DNA of 64,000 bases from Tachypleus tridentatus (Eukaryota; Arthropoda; Merostomata; Xiphosura; Limulidae), in contig NC_134830.1 of assembly GCF_004210375.1 (NCBI RefSeq), positions 12,338,001 through 12,402,000 on the forward strand. Direction: 5' to 3'. Each line of letters opens with the position of its first letter. The stretch's first letter is position 1. Shown here in pieces: positions 40,099-51,956 of this stretch. Both the position numbers and the translations under genes were made by a program. Under the pieces are notes generated by a model. It was not told where the DNA came from and made no database searches. It worked only from the letters and a program-made list of their open reading frames with translations.

Positions 40099-40993
40099 TT
40101 CGTTTTCATGCGTTTACCCTTTCCGAGTTTATTCCGTCAATCTATCAACACAAAATTTTGTATCCAGTTTCTAAGAAACGTCAGATTTTTACATTGCACT
40201 CTCCGCATATTTCAATACAAGAATAATTTACAGCATACACTTCTCTCCAGTAAAACGTAATTGGCGATGAGCACTGCAAGAGAGAAATCAAAATTGTGAA
40301 AGATCTCCTCTGAAACGTTACATTAAAAACGTTAATTACATACACGACATTGCAGGTAAAATCCTAACAAACATGCCATAATATTTTGACATTTGCAAGC
40401 AGCTCTCACAGAAAACCTAGTTATGAAACGTCATACATCCACGTGAAAAAGGAGTAATGATATATTCAAATGACGAAGAGGATTTATTGACTTTAAATTT
40501 ATAATTTTCGCTTACACGTGCATTTAATATTAGCGTATTTGTTTTAAACTAATGAGAAACTGTTACAGTGCATGCACGAGCTTTCAATCCATTATTTATC
40601 GCACGCTCGGAGAAAAGTGCTCATTATTCTTCATTACACCCCTTACATAAGTTTTGTAAGTTTCTTTAGCGCTACTCCATTGTTACATACGTTTCTCGTG
40701 GATTCTGTTATGACACAAAACGATTTGTTTTAACTCGGGTTCATCTACACAAGTAAAGTAAGAGGAAACCGGAAAGAATGAATATTTCTAGTCTCGAGCT
40801 ACTTCAGAAATGCATATCATTGCAAACAGGCGGTCGGTCATACTTAGAAGATGCGTACTGACCATCAAGAAGAAACAGTGACAGCATATTAAACGTTCGA
40901 AAAGAAAAGAAAACTACGTTAAAGACGAACAGGGTTACAGACACAATTGAAACATTACTTCGACTAATAGTTATTGTGTGTGCAAAACACGTT

Positions 40994-41066
40994 TGGAGGC
41001 GCTGGGTATCGATCCCAGTACCTCTCGCATGCTAAGCGAGCGCTCTACCACTTCAGCTACGCCCCC
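40994..41066 (-). tRNA. tRNA-Ala-AGC: tRNA-Ala(AGC), G13:G22 mismatch, last before gap
   Basis: Full acceptor with only C13 to G. The unit upstream of it is cut off by the assembly gap after about 408 bp. Confidence 0.84.
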
Positions 41067-41474
41067 TTCGTTTTCATGCCTTTACCCTTTCCGAGTTCAT
41101 TCCGTAAATGTATCAACACAAAATTTTGTATCCAGTTTCTAAGAAACGTCAGATTTTTACATTGCACTCTCCGCATATTTCAATACAAGAATAATTTACA
41201 GCATACACTTCTCTCGAGTAAAACGTAATTGGCGATGAGCACTGCAAGAGAGAAATCAAAATTGTGAAAGATCTCCTCTGAAACGTTACATTAAAACGTT
41301 AATTACATACACGACATTGCAGGTAAAATCCTAACAAACATGCCATAATATTTTGACATTTGCAAGCAGCTCTCACAGAAAACCTAGTTATGAAACGTCA
41401 TACATCCACGTGAAAAGGAGTAATGATATATTCAAATGACGAAGAGGATTTATTGACTTTAATTTATAATTTTC

Positions 41475-41974
41475 NNNNNNNNNNNNNNNNNNNNNNNNNN
41501 NNNNNNNNNNNNNNNNNNNNNNNNNNNNNNNNNNNNNNNNNNNNNNNNNNNNNNNNNNNNNNNNNNNNNNNNNNNNNNNNNNNNNNNNNNNNNNNNNNNN
41601 NNNNNNNNNNNNNNNNNNNNNNNNNNNNNNNNNNNNNNNNNNNNNNNNNNNNNNNNNNNNNNNNNNNNNNNNNNNNNNNNNNNNNNNNNNNNNNNNNNNN
41701 NNNNNNNNNNNNNNNNNNNNNNNNNNNNNNNNNNNNNNNNNNNNNNNNNNNNNNNNNNNNNNNNNNNNNNNNNNNNNNNNNNNNNNNNNNNNNNNNNNNN
41801 NNNNNNNNNNNNNNNNNNNNNNNNNNNNNNNNNNNNNNNNNNNNNNNNNNNNNNNNNNNNNNNNNNNNNNNNNNNNNNNNNNNNNNNNNNNNNNNNNNNN
41901 NNNNNNNNNNNNNNNNNNNNNNNNNNNNNNNNNNNNNNNNNNNNNNNNNNNNNNNNNNNNNNNNNNNNNNNNNN
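41475..41974. other. Assembly gap, 500 N
   Basis: A run of exactly 500 N, the size of a conventional placeholder. Repeat sequence stops at its left edge and unrelated AT-rich sequence starts at its right edge, so the true distance, and the adjacency and orientation of the two sides, are not established by this sequence. Confidence 0.99.
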
Positions 41975-42324
41975 TATGAATTTATTTCAAAGACAAATAT
42001 CTTAACATGTTACTGATTGGGTTATTAGGTTGATATATTAGTTGTTTTACCATCTGCTGCCAAGAGATAGAGATTTTCACTAACACCAACACCCAGCATA
42101 AAGTTGGCAATGAGTAAAGTGTGGGCTTTGTAGGTTGACACCAACAACCTTGAATGACTACCCTGAGTAATTTTAAACTTAAGTCATTTCTGAATTAAGG
42201 TATTTGCTGTTATGTTACCAGTTATTTTAATAAAAACAAAGTTCTTTAATCAGTGCAGGCTCTAAGTTAAGAAATCAACACACATTTTCCAATTTTCTAA
42301 TTTACATATTTCATTTATATTTAT

Positions 42325-42440
42325 AGTACTATATTAGGCTATACTTTTGTTACTAAGCAACATGACAAAAGCCACTGCAGGAAAGCACCATTATGTTAAC
42401 ACATTGTATTTTCTATGTATTAAATGTTGTTATATAAATG
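42325..42440 (+). repeat. Diverged direct repeat, copy A
   Basis: Shares an ordered set of blocks with 42663-42792: AG(C/T)A(A/G)CATGACA, GAAGCCA/AAAGCCA, TTTTCTATGTATTA and ATGTTGTTAT. The copies differ by substitutions and small indels, so the duplication is old. Family unknown. Confidence 0.6.
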
Positions 42441-42662
42441 ACAGTTCCCAGCTAGCCCAAGTTATTAGGTTTTTATACTCTATGTGACAGAGGTAGACTA
42501 GCCATTGTCTCTAGGTGCATGGGCCCCTTGTATGAAGTGTATAGGTTATATATGACTTTCAGTACTGGTGGGATGGTATGGGTTCCAACTCATAATAAAA
42601 TGGCATGGCCCCTCAAAGGGGTCCAGTCCACTTCTATTTGATTGTGGATATTTTGAACCTAT

Positions 42663-42792
42663 TTTAGTATAAAAGTATAGCCTATTATTTTTTTCTTGCT
42701 GAGTAGCATGACACAGAAGCCATTGTTAGATGACATCTTTACCAAAATCTTTTGACTTTTCTATGTATTAGATGTTGTTATGTAACAAATCA
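42663..42792 (+). repeat. Diverged direct repeat, copy B
   Basis: Partner of 42325-42440, about 340 bp apart, same orientation. Could be two decayed copies of an unidentified interspersed repeat or a local duplication. Confidence 0.6.
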
Positions 42793-42947
42793 CTTCTTTA
42801 CTACATGTTTTTTCTACCTTGCCTCATTGAGAGGATAAGTGCACACATGAATCAGTACTAATACCCAGGTACACTACTCATAGGGTCCACTTTGTATGGG
42901 TTAAAACTTCACTTTTCTTGGTTCTTTCCTTTTGGAGCTCTGGTGGT

Positions 42948-42965
42948 CACATACACACACACACC
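42948..42965 (+). repeat. Short CA microsatellite
   Basis: About seven CA dinucleotides with one TA interruption. Confidence 0.8.
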
Positions 42966-44554
42966 ATTTTATGATTATAGATAAACAACGCTTAGCATAA
43001 TACTGCTTGCAAAACACACACAGTAGATTTTTGAAGTTACCAGGTAATCTTGAAAGACTAGGCTGTTGCCTGCAGTAGTTTTTAAATATGTGTTCTTCAT
43101 AACTTTAATTAGTTTTGTAATTTTGGATAAAACCAATTTTATAATTGTAAATTTTTAACCCATTTTCATGACAAATCACTCTGTAAGTTTATATGGTATG
43201 TATTTGAACTATCAGTTCTTTCTTAATGTTACTCTTTTTCAAATTAATAACTTGTATGATAGAAGATTAAAAATGTGCTATGCATTTAACATTAAAATGG
43301 TATAAGTTTTATCTGATATTTAGTGCAGTTAAAACTTGCCAAAGGTAAATTAATAAGAATTTTTGTACACATGTTTAAGATGTTCCTCCATGAAATGCAT
43401 TGGAGGTGAAACTTTCTGTAATTATAGAAAGAACTACAGAGTTTACAATATGATAACTTCACCAATTTTGGATGTAAATTCATTATTTCTTTCTGAAATG
43501 TTATTTAAAATGTTTGTCATCACTAGAGAAATGAAAGTTTATGGAAGAAAGTATCCATAGTTTTGACAAGAATCTATAATAATTATTGGACAAACTTTTA
43601 AATAAATTACAATCATCAGATATCTTCTGTAAAAAAACCTCTTGTTAGTTACTTATAACAATCAATATAACATTCTTCTTCACAAACTGCTGCTATTTCA
43701 TTTTTGGAAAGACAGGTTTGGGCTCAAACATCAGTCATACAGCCAACTGATAAACATTCCATTACTATCTAAAGAAACAAAGCAACATTTCACTTATGTT
43801 TTATTATACATAATAATGAGACAAAATAATTTATTTTCCTCTCTTAATATTCTGTCAGTAATCATATGTCTTATCAAAACAGAAAAGTTCTTCAAACAAT
43901 TGTACATGAAGTAGGAAGTAAAGTGACATCAGTTGTTTAACATTCTTTAAGTGTGAGATTTATATTTTCTAGAAAAATATGTGATTCATAGAAAAAATTA
44001 CAGGAGCAATTTCAAAGTGTTATGGAAAACTGAACTGTCACAGACCACTTTTCTACATTTTTGTTATTTCTTCATTCTCTAACTTTCATTTTCTGTCTGA
44101 ATTTTTTTTTTAAGTATTGTATTACACACTAAACAATGTTTACAGTTTTGTAAATAATGCTACATTTGAGAGTATTGTATAAACTGTTAATAACTTAACA
44201 AACTCAACCTTTCCTGAATAAAATAATTTCAACAACCACTTATATAACACTGTGTGTGGAACATACAAGGAAGATGAATAAAGTATGGTAAAAACTAAAC
44301 AGTGTTGGTAAGAGATAACATACTGGAAGAAGTTAAGAAGGAAAATATAATGTACTTTCAAAGTTATTTATATATGGAATAAATTAAAAGTCATTGTATC
44401 AGAAGCAAATGTGGCTGCAACCTACAACACTAAAACTATCATGTATTATTTATAACTATAATTTAAATAAAGAGAATACATTAACCAACACTCTATAACA
44501 GGTAAGATTAAAAATAAAGAGAACTAACTTATACGTAAGAATAACAACAGTTAC

Positions 44555-44741
44555 TCAGAGTTCATCACCAACAAGATGGCTATCCAAATAGTTTACTATG
44601 TTTGGATGTTTGTTTTCTGTCAGTACTAAATGTTGGATGATGATAAGCTCTTTTCTGGGTTGCTGGGTTATATTAATCTCTTTAATTGTAACTTCCGACA
44701 CAGTAGCAGTTGCTATGGCTGTATACACAGTTCGTGAACCC
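44555..44741 (-). pseudogene. Decayed PAK-family serine/threonine kinase exon
   Basis: Read on the minus strand from 44741, 61 codons match the start of the p21-activated kinase catalytic domain in order: TVYTAI, then EVTIKEI (family EVAIKQM, keeping the ATP-binding lysine), [22 protein letters not shown] and LVGDEL. PAKs are cytoplasmic Rac/Cdc42 effectors. The exon is preceded by a good splice acceptor (pyrimidine run TTCTCTTTT, then TAG at 44744-44742), so this is a genomic copy, not a processed one. Decay signs: the glycine loop has R where the family has G (SRT for SGT), the alpha-C glutamate is replaced by Q (IIIQH for IINEI), and the tryptophan after DEL is a TGA stop (44557-44555). 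GTAACT follows directly and may be the old splice donor. No neighbouring PAK exons were found in the window. It could be a fragment of a duplicated gene or one exon of a dying paralogue. Confidence 0.85.
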
Positions 44742-45593
44742 CTAAAACATTAAAAGAGAATACCATTAGAATCTGTTATGTGCTGGAACTTGAACATATT
44801 ATCACATGCTACTGATAAAATTATTGTGCCTTTCAAAAGTAATGGATTAACATATTTCTAGTCCTATATTTTTGTAAGGTGATAAAACTGTATGCTTTCC
44901 ATTAAATTTATTATACAGCAGTTAGAAAATTGTGCACAATTAATTATTTAATTATACAAATTCCACTCTAAAATACTGATAAAAAAGTAAATGGTACATT
45001 ATCACAAGTAAGCACCATTCATTCAGGTTACACTCATAACGTTTTGTAAGTGTGTTTAGCTGTTACATTCAAGATGTCCTCACAATATGATGTTAGTTTT
45101 GAATCTTTAATACAACAGCTCCACTAAAACTGTATGCAGAAATTAATCCATTTTAGTAAATCTATGCTTTTAAGCCTTACAATATTAATAACACTATGGA
45201 TTATTTTGATCTATAAACCTTGTAACAGTTAGTGTGATCACACATTAAAAGTTCCTTGAAATTTTCTGAGCTATGCAACTGTATTTGCTGGGACTGAAAT
45301 AATTATTCTTGAATATAAACTTTTGTTGATGTAAGCTGTTGAATCAGCTAACTTGTAACAGTACATTTTTTCTTTCCTTGGTAGGCTAGAAGAGGTCTAG
45401 ATGTTTTCAATATTTAGCATTTCTAAATTTTATGATTTGAATTGTATTTTCTATATGTCAGAATACCATTTTACAGACTGGTTAACCTGCATATTTATTT
45501 TGTATCTGCATATCGTATTCTATAATATTGTTATGATATATATAATTTTCTGTTCTGATGTATTTCTGATAAGTACTTATCTCAGTTTACATA

Positions 45594-45868
45594 GGCACGT
45601 CATGGTTAGATGGTTAAGGCACTCGACTTATAATCTGAAGGTTGTGGGTTCCAATCCTCTTCACACCAAACATGTTTGCTGTTTCAGACATGGGGCATAA
45701 TAATTTGACAGTCAATCCCAATATTTGTTGATAAAGGAGTAGCCCAAGAGTTGGTGGTGGGTGGTGATGACTAGCTGCCTTCCTTCTCGTCTTACATTGC
45801 TAAGTATGGACAGCTACTAGAGATAGCTCTGGTGTAGTTTTGCACGAAATTCAAAAAACAAACAAAGA
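45594..45868 (+). mobile_element. tRNA-derived SINE
   Basis: The head is tRNA-like: an A-box region (TGGTTAGATGGTTAAGG), an anticodon-like loop CTTATAA, and a B-box GGTTCCAATCC, ending in CACACCA. A tRNA-unrelated body follows (GTAGCCCAAGAGTTGG, GTGGTGATGACTAGCTGCC) and the element ends in an A-rich CAAAAAACAAACAAAG tail. The head appears to derive from a tRNA other than tRNA-Ala. I recall similar bodies in invertebrate genomes, possibly chelicerates, but cannot verify this. SINEs are copied by the enzymes of a LINE; no partner LINE is visible here. No clear target-site duplication. Confidence 0.85.
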
Positions 45869-48236
45869 ATCCTTTTACATCAATAGATATTATCATTCAG
45901 TGCTGCCATCTATATTAAAACTTGTTTTCAAGCATGTCACAAGCTTTGTGCCTCCTCTTGATTGCAAATTATTCATTAAAATTATCATGTGATAACCCTC
46001 CACCAGTGAGAGTGCTAGGTATTCTCATTATGCTTATGACTTCCTCTGTTCAATTCTATCAGATGTCACTTTGAATTCTGTTAGAATTTGGAATCATTAG
46101 GTTTTAATGAAGAGAAAAGGTGGGAAGTGTGAAATGAGGTAAGAACCTTCCAGAAATATATTTACAGTTTAGGAAAGTTACAACTTCCAATACAGTACAT
46201 TACATCCTATTACATAAATAACTAGAATCTCACATTGAACAGGTGGAAGAACCAGTGTGAGAGGAGAAAGGAAGCATCCTTCAAAATAATCCAAAGGACA
46301 CACCCAAAGACAACAGAGTCAAATTCAAAGAACTGATGTGTGAGACCATACCACCTCTGAACCAGGTATACTCTTCACCTGTACAAGAAAGATGTGGTAC
46401 ATACAGGAAAAGTAGAATATAATAAGGGCTATCAATCTTCACTAGAAGAAAAGTGAGGATGTGAAACACAGTGGAGAGTCTGAAGGAACAACAACACCTG
46501 AAACAGTGCAATTGATGACCACAAAAAACTATTTTTAAAAACAGATCATAATGATTTACTTAATAGAAGGCACAATAGGGATGAACAGCTATCAATTATT
46601 CCTTAACCCTGTGAGGAAAACCTTCAAGTATCTTTCAAACAGTATGCACAATATAGCCAAGGAACATTATAAGCAAGTCAATACGGCTGAACATAGTGGA
46701 TTTCAAATGCTAAAAATATTATCTTAAGATGTTAAAATTTATGTTTTGATTGAGGATAATGGCTTCTTTTAAAATACTTTTTCTGTTGACTAGATCTCCC
46801 CATTAGTTTTGTCGAGGCTATATAAAATAAACTTAAACATTAGATTTATCAGAGATCCACAGTATGAAAAATGAACTTTGGAAGTACTGATATGATGAAT
46901 TATTGTAGTTTACAAAAATAGAGGCATTTGTGTACACCACACCCTGCATACTGACAGACTCATTGATTTATTTAGATGGAAGATTAGTGTGAGAAAATAT
47001 GATATTATAAAGAAGATGGAGTTTACCAAACACAAGTTCTAACTTCTTGATAATCTATAATTATTTCACATGTTTACCATTTTGCAAAATAAGTTTGAAA
47101 AGTGGAATGAAAATTAAAACAGACTCAAAAGGAAAATGTATAATTAAAATATGCACTACAAACTCGGAACACACCTAGATAAAAATGCTGCACTTTACAA
47201 CAAGTTACAATCCTTTCAAAACAGAAACTAATCACATGATTTATGTTCACCCTGTAGCTGGCCAATCACAACTTAGATTGCAATAATCCAGAAGAACATA
47301 TTATATTTGTGTCAGTCATAAAACAACATCACACTCAAGTTGGTATCTGGTGAACTATCCCACCAAGCAGTAGGTACCATCAGTGATGATTCATGCTATG
47401 TACTGTGACACCTAGGCATAAACTAGCACATGACCTAATAAATTCTAAACTAGAACCATAAAAATAACTCAGAATTTTACGTTTTGTATTTATCAAGCTG
47501 AGGTATCCCTACTTTATTTGGGTCATGAACTTAAAAAAAAATCTGGGGGTAGAGATATAGTAAATGACAAAATTTCTGATTTTCACACAATTCATTTAAA
47601 ACATTCATTTATTACACTGTGTAATGATCAGGATGACTCTGTAGAAAGAAGTAGTGTCTAATGTAGTGTCAGTAGGGGTGCATTCTGTTACCTGCTACCA
47701 ACACCCAGCTGTTAATGTCTTTCTACAGCGTTTTAAAAGATTAATTAACAGACAATCAATGGCCACAGAAGTGTCTTACAGACAGGTCGAAGTAGGAAAT
47801 TGGTATAACTCAAACAACAGCTCTTCATATCAGCCTTATTGCAGCTGTTGGAATAGAAACTTTATCTCAGTTTATATATTACTGCAACAAAGGCAGTCAT
47901 TTCTTGTTCATTTTATTCCTCCATAGAGAATCTATTACAGTCTCTGAGATATATATATTAAATGTTCGTGTGCTCTCCTCCACATTGTGTGTATGCGTAG
48001 CAGGGAAAATTTTATAAACATATTTTACTCTTTGGTTTAAGAACAAGAGACCATCTATAAATGTATTTAATGTTAACTTACATCAGTGTTAAATACCAGC
48101 AATAATGGGGTGGAGTAGTTGTGAACCCCTATTAATATGCCCCTTTTCCAAATTATCTTCACCTTTACTCTCATGAAGAAGGACAGTCATATATTGAAAG
48201 CACTTCTGTTTTAGACCTTGTGTGAAAACATTTCAC
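45869..48236. other. AT-rich, CpG-poor non-coding stretch
   Basis: No recognisable gene. A 90-codon plus-strand ORF at 47654-47926 starts upstream of a splice-acceptor-like TTTCTACAG (47720-47728) but matches nothing I know. Two acceptor-like sites occur on the minus strand near 46380 and 46440. None is accompanied by a recognisable domain. Confidence 0.5.
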
Positions 48237-48330
48237 ACAGTTTGGTTAAGATTTGTCCAGTGGACCTGGATTAGTTAGATAATGAACAAAGAGACAAAGA
48301 GATTTTTGTGTCTTATATACTATATAGCAG
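48237..48330 (+). mobile_element. Possible LINE 3' tail fragment
   Basis: TTTGGTTAAGATTTGTCCAG followed by degraded GAACAAAGAGACAAAGAG and a TATA-rich end resembles the 3' ends of RTE/Jockey-type non-LTR elements in invertebrates (GGTGAAGATCCGTCCAGT, ACAGACAGACAGA, TATATA). No reverse-transcriptase coding sequence is nearby. Recognised from memory of the pattern only. Confidence 0.35.
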
Positions 48331-49100
48331 TGAGGTATATAGTATCTGCATAGCATATTATTACCAACTTATTCTACTTTCAACAAATCAAGCCAGGATT
48401 TAGAAAGCTATATTCCTTCTTTTCTCAGATATAAATACAAGTTTCATTTCCAGAACACTGAGAACAGTTGTTATTCTATTTTCAAGTTGGGTGTCAATAG
48501 TACTTCATGTCCACTACCATGTTTGTTGATTTATGAAAAAAAAAGTAAAATTAAATATAATACAGCTTTATTATTGTTTGGTTACTCTGGTTGTTATCAT
48601 CTATAATTTGATTTGACAATCTTTAAGTACCTTTCATGAAGATGGCCAGAAAAGCATGTGTGCTAAGCTATGAAAGTAAAACTTTCCTTACACGAGGTCC
48701 TGAGTAAGTGAAGTTTCACTTTACTGAATCAGGAAAGTAATTTTAAAAAATTCTTGTGAGATTTTAAACAGATGCTTAGAAATATCCACTTATCAAAACC
48801 AGTGTTTCCAGTTCAATACGTGCATCAAATGCATTGCCAAATATGTTTGCCTTTAAAAGTATTAAAGCTTATGAAGCAGTTAAATGTTTCTATTTACAAT
48901 AAATGCATTTTAAAACATTTTATCAATTAGTTTTATTTGAAAATTCTAAACATAAACACCACTTTCTCCTTCTCAAACAGAATACGAACATGTAATTATT
49001 AGATTCATTTTGTTTGACAGTCAAACATGTTCATCACTAGCAGACATGTGAAGAGAGAAAAAGAGTATTGTTTCCCACTTACTCTGGATCCCTTAGATCC

Positions 49101-49333
49101 ATGGTGTCCAACATGGTCACCACTTGCCACATGGCAAAACAGCTATTGACCTGTGGTGAACTGGTGCTTTACTTCTATCACCTATTTTTTAAGTGTAATT
49201 AATTCTATCAATAAATAATTAAAACATTACTATGTAGTTTTAACCCATCTATAAAAACACAGTTAATTTTTTTGCCATGTGGTGAAAATTTTAATACATT
49301 TTTGATAACTATGAAAAAAATATTGGACACTGG
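49101..49333. mobile_element. Candidate hAT-like MITE (~230 bp)
   Basis: Two nested inverted repeats in the right order: outer GTGTCCAA (49104-49111) against TTGGACAC (49323-49330), and inner CCACATGGCAAAA (49127-49139) against TTTTGCCATGTGG (49270-49282). CAGTGTCCAA-type ends are typical of non-autonomous hAT elements. No 8-bp target duplication can be made out, so the ends are approximate. No coding capacity. Confidence 0.5.
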
Positions 49334-51956
49334 TGCATTGGACCTTAAAGCACACCCACTCCCAACACTTTGTTAAAGAACCACAATTATTCCAATGTTC
49401 TGATTTCATCCTAGTGAAAACTTACTTTTAAATAGTGCATATAATAATTTAATTTTTACAGTGAGTGTTTGCAATTTATTGAAGATAAATTCAACAATAA
49501 ATGAACACCACTTATTTTAAAATATGTTTAAAACAAGTTACACAGGATAAAACTTCACACTACATGTATCACAACTGTATCTAAATACTAAATGGTTTTC
49601 TTCTTGACAAAAATCCACTTAGGCCAAATTCAATTGGTTTAAAATGCAGTTGACAAGCTAAATTATTTGCAATGGTTAATTTCACATTTTCTAACTTTTC
49701 TCTGACTGAAACTCTCTTTCCCTTAGCTTTACTTTTGGCTCACTTCCTACTCTGTGACCTCTTATATGGTTGTTGCCACCTTTATATCTTGTATTGAGGC
49801 ATTCTTGAAATCTCTGTAGCCTTGACATCTATCACACAACTTCCAATAACAACCTGCTTTTAACTCTCTTATGGTAAAAAACAAAACAACAATCATGAAA
49901 TATCAACTGACAAAATAAATTAATTAACACTATCCACAGTGTATAATATCTTATAGCCCTGAACTTATATTTTTTAGTTACTACATTATTTATCATTGAC
50001 TAAAAACACTTAAATAAAGATTGGTGTAATGCAGTTTATGAAAAGGAGGAAAAGAGAAAGAGGACTGGTTTGTAAAATTCTTGAATTTGAAGAAAAAGAA
50101 AACCTAATTTTAGTGAAAATACTTAATCAAAAGCTTTGAATTTTTTGTGTACAAAAGACTTGTAATGTTTACAGAAAGCTAGTCAGATTTTGCAAAGATA
50201 CACATATCATTTTAAAAGTTATAGTATGGAAAGTGATGGTTATGAACACAGTCACACAGATTGAGTCTGTAATGACAGGGTTCATTTGTTTTTCCATGTA
50301 CTACTTTGTTTCATTCCTTCCCCATCTTACATGACATTTTGAAAGAGAAATGTAGTTCCTCTATCCAGTAAGCATTTACTGTAGTGTTTGTTGAACCTTA
50401 CCCTTCCGAGAAACCTACAGTTGTGAACTATTATTCACAGCAGTGGATATACTAGACTCCTTAATGAAAACCTGTATGCATCTGTTCATTGTTACTTTGT
50501 GTTGTATCTTACCACTCCTACTTGAATGAAAGGGAAAAGTAAGAGAGTAAGATATATGGTGTAGACCCAAGACAGTTTAATGACAGTGGAACAGTGGAGA
50601 GGTTTTATACCTCCTAAAGAAAACAAGATAACATCACATACCACTTCAAGCTTTGGTGTTATGCTTATAATGCCAACAAACATCCCACCTGGGTCCTAGC
50701 AACATAACAACTGGTAACTCAATTTCTCTCTACATGTAAAATCTAAGTGATTTCCACCCAATCATCTAAAACATTTTGAACTGTATGTAATTATCACAAT
50801 GTGACAAAAGTTTTAAATAAATGTAATATTTCATTTTAAAATTAAAACCATTACTAAATATATTCTAGTTCTTATCTTATAATAAGGCACGAAGCCTTCT
50901 AGAGTGAAATTTCAGTCATCACAAGAGATATGATAGTTTGATTCTAATAGGAGCTCAGTAACACAAACAGTGGGGGTGGATGGATGGACTAAAGTCCCTG
51001 CCTTTTCTTCTTATGTCAAAGTGCTCTTCTTGGTGATAAAACTTGTCCATAATTACACATCTTGCCTACTGCAAGATAGGAAATACAATTGTCAGCTTAA
51101 AAAAATAATTGATATATTTATATGTACACATTGAATGTTGATATACAAGAAATCACTGTTTAGTTTTACATTTAAAATGGTTTGTAAGACTGACTGAAAA
51201 GAATAAAACAGATTAACATGGATTCAACCCATATGTAGTAGAGGAAACCCACAGCCTTCTATAACTTTCCCTCACATAAAAGTGGTTTTGCATCAGATTG
51301 CCAATAAAAGTGACCCCTTTTTGTTTATGATCCCCTGCTCTTATAATGTTCTCTCTGGATGTTACTGTAAGAGCTACCACTATATGTTCAACTCACTTGA
51401 GAAATTTAATATTTGAAAAGAAAATTAATATAAGGACCAGACAAAAGAAAAAAAAAAAATGGAGAAGTGGACAAACCTGCGTTGTAGAGTGACTGTCACC
51501 TCTACTCCCATATTTCACTTCTACTATTTATTGGTACACTTTACTTCCTGACGGGACAGATTTTTTACTTCAGAGGTTTCTTCAGACCATCTTGATCAGG
51601 ATCACTGATGGGACCAAAAGTGAACTGGAAAGTTGAATATGAGGGTCATTGGCACAGTAGAAAACTAAAAATCTTGTAGTGCTGTAAAGAAGAAAAATAC
51701 AGTTTTGTTCACACTAAACTTCTTCTGAACACAAAATCTCAATTTAGTCCCATTTATTTCTAACATTTTACTTTATTCCTGGACAATCAAGATTCAAGTC
51801 ACCTAAAATTTGCATAAATTTTCTTTCTAATTAAATACACAATTATAAGAAAGTTAAATGTTTAACAAGTTTTACTGCTATTCATTTAATGTTCCTGTAA
51901 AAAAAATACTTGGAAAAAAAAACAGAACAGTATTCAGTGTAAATCTTTTAAAGTTC
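49334..51956. other. AT-rich, CpG-poor non-coding stretch
   Basis: No gene recognised. On the minus strand, 51530-51640 reads like the end of a decayed retroelement (a DPDQDGLKKPLK-like peptide before a stop), but it is too short to name. The 63-codon ORF at 50492-50683 has no visible motif. Confidence 0.5.

Larger units (their letters stand above)
15892..41474 (-). repeat. Tandem array of ~968-bp tRNA-Ala(AGC) units (short type)
   Basis: There are 26 successive units with start-to-start spacings of 964-970 bp. Each unit equals the part of the long unit upstream of the tRNA, the tRNA itself and its terminator; about 1.8 kb of downstream spacer is missing. The join reads GTGTGTGCA|AAACACGT, where the long unit has GTGTGTGCATATT at one side and GTAGCAAAATCACG at the other, so GCA is shared. 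Short units also lack 8 bp (GAAATATT) and 10 bp (GAAACCTCAT) found in long units. The roughly 800-bp spacer is almost identical from unit to unit, while the tRNA and the ~70 bp 5' to it are variable. The array runs into the assembly gap. Confidence 0.97.
41975..44554. other. AT-rich, CpG-poor non-coding stretch
   Basis: I see no gene here: ORFs are short, lack recognisable motifs and overlap on both strands. The stretch holds the diverged direct repeat and the CA microsatellite listed separately. CpG is nearly absent. Confidence 0.6.

Noticed and set aside
1-41474. CRISPR array or bacterial tandem system
   Set aside because: Units are about 1 to 2.8 kb with tRNA genes, Pol III signals and eukaryotic neighbours; there are no short regular repeats with unique spacers.
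41423-42016. 197-codon ORF across the gap
   Set aside because: It is almost entirely N and has no meaning.
45401-45700. 99-codon ORF ending in VVGSNPLHTKHVCCFRHGA
   Set aside because: The C-terminal half is the translated tRNA-like head of the SINE.
47654-47926. 90-codon ORF, possible exon after TTTCTACAG
   Set aside because: No domain, codon pattern or partner exon; listed only within the non-coding stretch.
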